In this document: positions 5,482-7,210 of the stretch, piece after piece
Numbering within the stretch: the first letter of the stretch is position 1
How the letters are laid out: each line of letters begins with the position of its first letter
Assembly (NCBI GenBank): GCA_007134165.1
Contig: SLLJ01000194.1
Coordinates: forward strand, 1 to 7,210
Source: Nitriliruptoraceae bacterium
GTDB lineage: Bacteria; Actinomycetota; Nitriliruptoria; Nitriliruptorales; Nitriliruptoraceae
DNA: 7,210 bases
Reading direction: 5' to 3'
The notes under the pieces: generated by a model
Seen by the model: only the letters and a program-made list of their open reading frames with translations
The model's database searches: none
Told to the model about the DNA's origin: nothing
Position numbers and translations under genes: made by a program

Positions 5482-7210
5482 CCGAGCTTGAGCAGGACCC
5501 GCCGTCGGCGTCGGGCCCGCAGCGCCGCGATGGCCGCGGCCACCCCCGCAAGTCCGCCGGTGGCGGCCACCACCGTGAGCAGTTGCGTGCTCGGCTGCTG
5601 CCCGGTGAGCAGCCACGCGACCCCGACCAGGCCGATGCCGAAGCCCGCCCCGGTGATCGCCAGTGCCACGGGACCGGTCACCTTGCGTCGGCCGGTGCGC
5701 AGGTGACGCAGGTAGGACTCGGCGTACGACACGACCAGCAGCAGCAGGACCACGATCGCGACGCCCGTCACGCTGAGCCAGGGCTGCGCCGTCGTGACCA
5801 CGCCGAAGCGCCAGGCGGCGGTCTCGCCGCCGCCATCCAGCAGGCGCAGATCGGCGGTGACGGTGCCGGGGGCCGTGAACCGGGCGTTGCCGAGGCTGAG
5901 CTGCGCTCGGCCTCCTCCGTCGCTGGCCGCTACCTCGGCGCTGACGGTGGTGCTCAGTGGGATCTGGGCGACCGACAGGGCGAGCTCCACGGTGTCGGCG
6001 GGCGGGGCGTCGGGGCCGAGCACGACGATGATGGGCTCAGCGAGGTCGAGCTCGGGGAGCACCTCGGCGGTGGGTTCGACCCCGGCGACCGTGAGTGCAC
6101 CCGGAGGGGGAAGCTCCTCCCAGGTCCCTGCGGGACCGAGGAAGGCCACCGCGGCGGTGGCGGCCAGCGCCGCCAGAGCCAGTAGCACCGCGACGAACGG
6201 GAACCGTGGGGTCTGGATCGCCTCGGCGACCGGCACCAGCTCACGCAGGTCGATCTGTCGGGCGTCGCCGCCCTGCACGTGCTCGCGCACCGCGGGGCGC
6301 ACCCGCACTCCGACGCCGCCGTCGCCACCCACCTCTGCGGCGTGACCGGGCCCGGGGTCATGGCTCCCTCCACCACCGGACGGCGGCAGGGTGGGGGGAC
6401 CGGCGCCGGCACCCGAGAACGTCGCTGCGGCGTCCTGCGGCGGCATGGTCGCCGACGCATCCGGGGTGGGCGGCAGCGTCGGTGGCGGGGGAGTGGTGGG
6501 GGCGGACGTGGGGGTGGCGTTGGGTGGCGACGGGGCGATGGTCGGTGGTGGGCCGCTGGCCGGCGGCGAGGTCGGCGGCGCAGCAGCACGGTCCGGTTGG
6601 TTCGTCGATTCCGGGTCCTGGGTGCCCGCAACCGTGTCCGGGGCGCGGGTGGCGCGGTTCTCGGCACCCGGCACCACCGGGGTGCGGCCCGAGGGACGCG
6701 TGGCACGCGCCATGATCGTGCCGGTGGCCAGCACCGGCAGGTCTGCGACCGTGAGCCACTCGGTGCCCCAGGTGTCGGTGGCGGTCTCGCCCAGCGCCAC
6801 CGCGAACGCCTCGGCGCTGGGGTAGCGCTCGGCGGGATCGCGGGCCAGCGAGGTCATCACCACCTCGGCCAGTGCCTCGGGGATCCGCGGCGCCACCTCG
6901 AGGATCGGGGTCGGATCCTCGTGCACGTGCCGGTAGACGATGGCCAGCGGCCCGCCGTCCTCGGAGAAGGGCAGGCGGCCGGTGAGCAGCTCGTAGAGCA
7001 TCACCCCGCAGGCGTAGACGTCGGTTCCTGGCCCGACCTCGCCGCCCAGGGCCTGCTCGGGAGCCATGTAGGCGGGGGTGCCGAGCACGTCGCCCGCCCG
7101 GGTCGCCAGGGCCTGCTCGCCGCTGAGCACCTTGGCGATGCCGAAGTCGACCACCTTGAGCACACCGTCGTGGGAGAACAGCAGGTTCTCGGGCTTGATG
7201 TCGCGGTGCA
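5478..7210 (-). CDS. Membrane Ser/Thr protein kinase with Pro-rich linker, outside domain and four membrane spans, 5' partial
   Basis: A Hanks-type kinase that phosphorylates proteins on Ser/Thr. The right edge cuts the gene: the first visible codons (from 7208) read HRDIKPEN, so the N-lobe with its ATP-binding lysine is missing. There are 576 visible residues. Catalytic Asp3, Lys5 and Asn8, DFG (21-23), GTPAYMAPE (43-51), Asp63 in DVYACGVMLYELLTG, and Arg128 in RDPAERYP, which should pair with Glu51, are all intact, so an active kinase is expected. The kinase fold ends near 141. A Pro/Thr-rich linker follows (about 206-290), then a span at 336-358, a beta-rich segment at 359-476, and spans at about 478-495, 511-535 and 541-563, ending in RARRRRR. 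Basic residues between spans two and three and in the tail fit the inside, placing 359-476 outside as a possible sensor. PASTA repeats are absent. The gene converges on SulP; its ligand and targets are unknown. Confidence 0.93.
   Translation of the reverse strand, partial: HRDIKPENLLFSHDGVLKVVDFGIAKVLSGEQALATRAGDVLGTPAYMAPEQALGGEVGPGTDVYACGVMLYELLTGRLPFSEDGGPLAIVYRHVHEDPTPILEVAPRIPEALAEVVMTSLARDPAERYPSAEAFAVALGETATDTWGTEWLTVADLPVLATGTIMARATRPSGRTPVVPGAENRATRAPDTVAGTQDPESTNQPDRAAAPPTSPPASGPPPTIAPSPPNATPTSAPTTPPPPTLPPTPDASATMPPQDAAATFSGAGAGPPTLPPSGGGGSHDPGPGHAAEVGGDGGVGVRVRPAVREHVQGGDARQIDLRELVPVAEAIQTPRFPFVAVLLALAALAATAAVAFLGPAGTWEELPPPGALTVAGVEPTAEVLPELDLAEPIIVVLGPDAPPADTVELALSVAQIPLSTTVSAEVAASDGGGRAQLSLGNARFTAPGTVTADLRLLDGGGETAAWRFGVVTTAQPWLSVTGVAIVVLLLLVVSYAESYLRHLRTGRRKVTGPVALAITGAGFGIGLVGVAWLLTGQQPSTQLLTVVAATGGLAGVAAAIAALRARRRRRVLLKLG
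6339..6593 (-). repeat. Pro/Thr/Ala-rich low-complexity linker coding region with two PPTLPP copies
   Basis: This part of the kinase gene encodes an unstructured linker between the catalytic domain and the first membrane span. It is dominated by Pro, Thr, Ala and Ser, then Gly toward its end. The hexapeptide PPTLPP occurs twice, at 6468-6485 and 6381-6398, 29 residues apart. Such linkers are common in actinobacterial membrane kinases and often carry autophosphorylated threonines; several Thr-Pro pairs are present here. It differs sharply in composition from the sequence around it but keeps the same reading frame. Confidence 0.8.
6487..6524 (+). other. Potential G-quadruplex motif inside the kinase gene
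   Basis: The plus strand carries G-runs at 6487-6491, 6498-6502, 6510-6514 and 6522-6524, separated by 6, 7 and 7 bases, which fits the usual G3+N1-7 rule. A fifth run lies at 6532-6535. The G-rich strand is the template strand for the kinase transcript, so any structure would form in DNA rather than in that mRNA. It may simply follow from CCC/CCN proline codons. Confidence 0.45.

Noticed and set aside
5500..5520. Possible terminator hairpin just past the SulP stop
   Set aside because: Only a 4-base stem (CGCC/GGCG) with a 3-base loop is seen and no U-tract follows; it is also inside the kinase coding sequence.
6103..6137. Two adjacent inverted repeats (GGAGG/CCTCC at 6103-6120 and GGTCCC-TGC-GGGACC at 6123-6137) as a possible terminator or operator
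   Set aside because: They lie inside the kinase coding region just after the first span, have no T-tract, and short perfect stems are common by chance in GC-rich DNA.
5376..6185. A plus-strand open frame of 269 codons opposite the kinase 3' half
   Set aside because: It straddles the end of the SulP gene, lacks any known motif, and its composition mirrors the antisense of the kinase membrane region.
7161..7163. GTG at 7163 (minus strand) as the start of the kinase
   Set aside because: The frame upstream reads HRDIKPEN, the catalytic loop of a kinase, so this GTG is an internal valine and the gene continues past the window edge.

Overview
The window looks like a high-GC actinobacterial (Actinomycetota-type) chromosome. 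Nearly every codon ends in G or C, GTG starts are used, and one gene encodes a Ser/Thr kinase of the Hanks type that is common in that phylum. The exact lineage cannot be settled from this sequence. The DNA is almost fully coding: four genes and no gene-free stretch longer than about 15 bases. I see no tRNA, rRNA, CRISPR array, insertion sequence or integration site.

Bases 1-3751 and 3748-5481 form a tight plus-strand gene string. First comes a large molybdopterin oxidoreductase, cut at the left edge. Thirteen bases later comes a TorD/DmsD-type maturation chaperone in an unusually long form. It overlaps by ATGA a SulP-family anion transporter with a C-terminal STAS domain. The likely logic is that the chaperone helps the molybdoenzyme receive its cofactor, while the SulP protein moves an oxyanion or other anion connected with the enzyme or its cofactor. 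The substrate of the enzyme and the ion moved are not readable from the sequence. Electron-transfer and membrane-anchor subunits, if they exist, would lie left of the window.

Bases 5478-7210, minus strand, hold the C-terminal part of a membrane Ser/Thr protein kinase, cut at the right edge just before its HRD catalytic loop. After the kinase core come a long Pro/Thr-rich linker, one membrane span, a beta-rich predicted outside domain of about 118 residues, three more membrane spans and a basic tail. This layout differs from the common single-span PknB/PASTA type. The kinase gene and the SulP gene converge, and their stop codons share the four bases CTAG, so there is no room for an intergenic terminator.

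The points most worth following are the unassigned molybdoenzyme with its linked SulP transporter, the four-span kinase with an outside domain, the stop-to-stop overlap, and the possible link between the kinase and the STAS domain. None of this proves a new system; each is an inference that can be tested.
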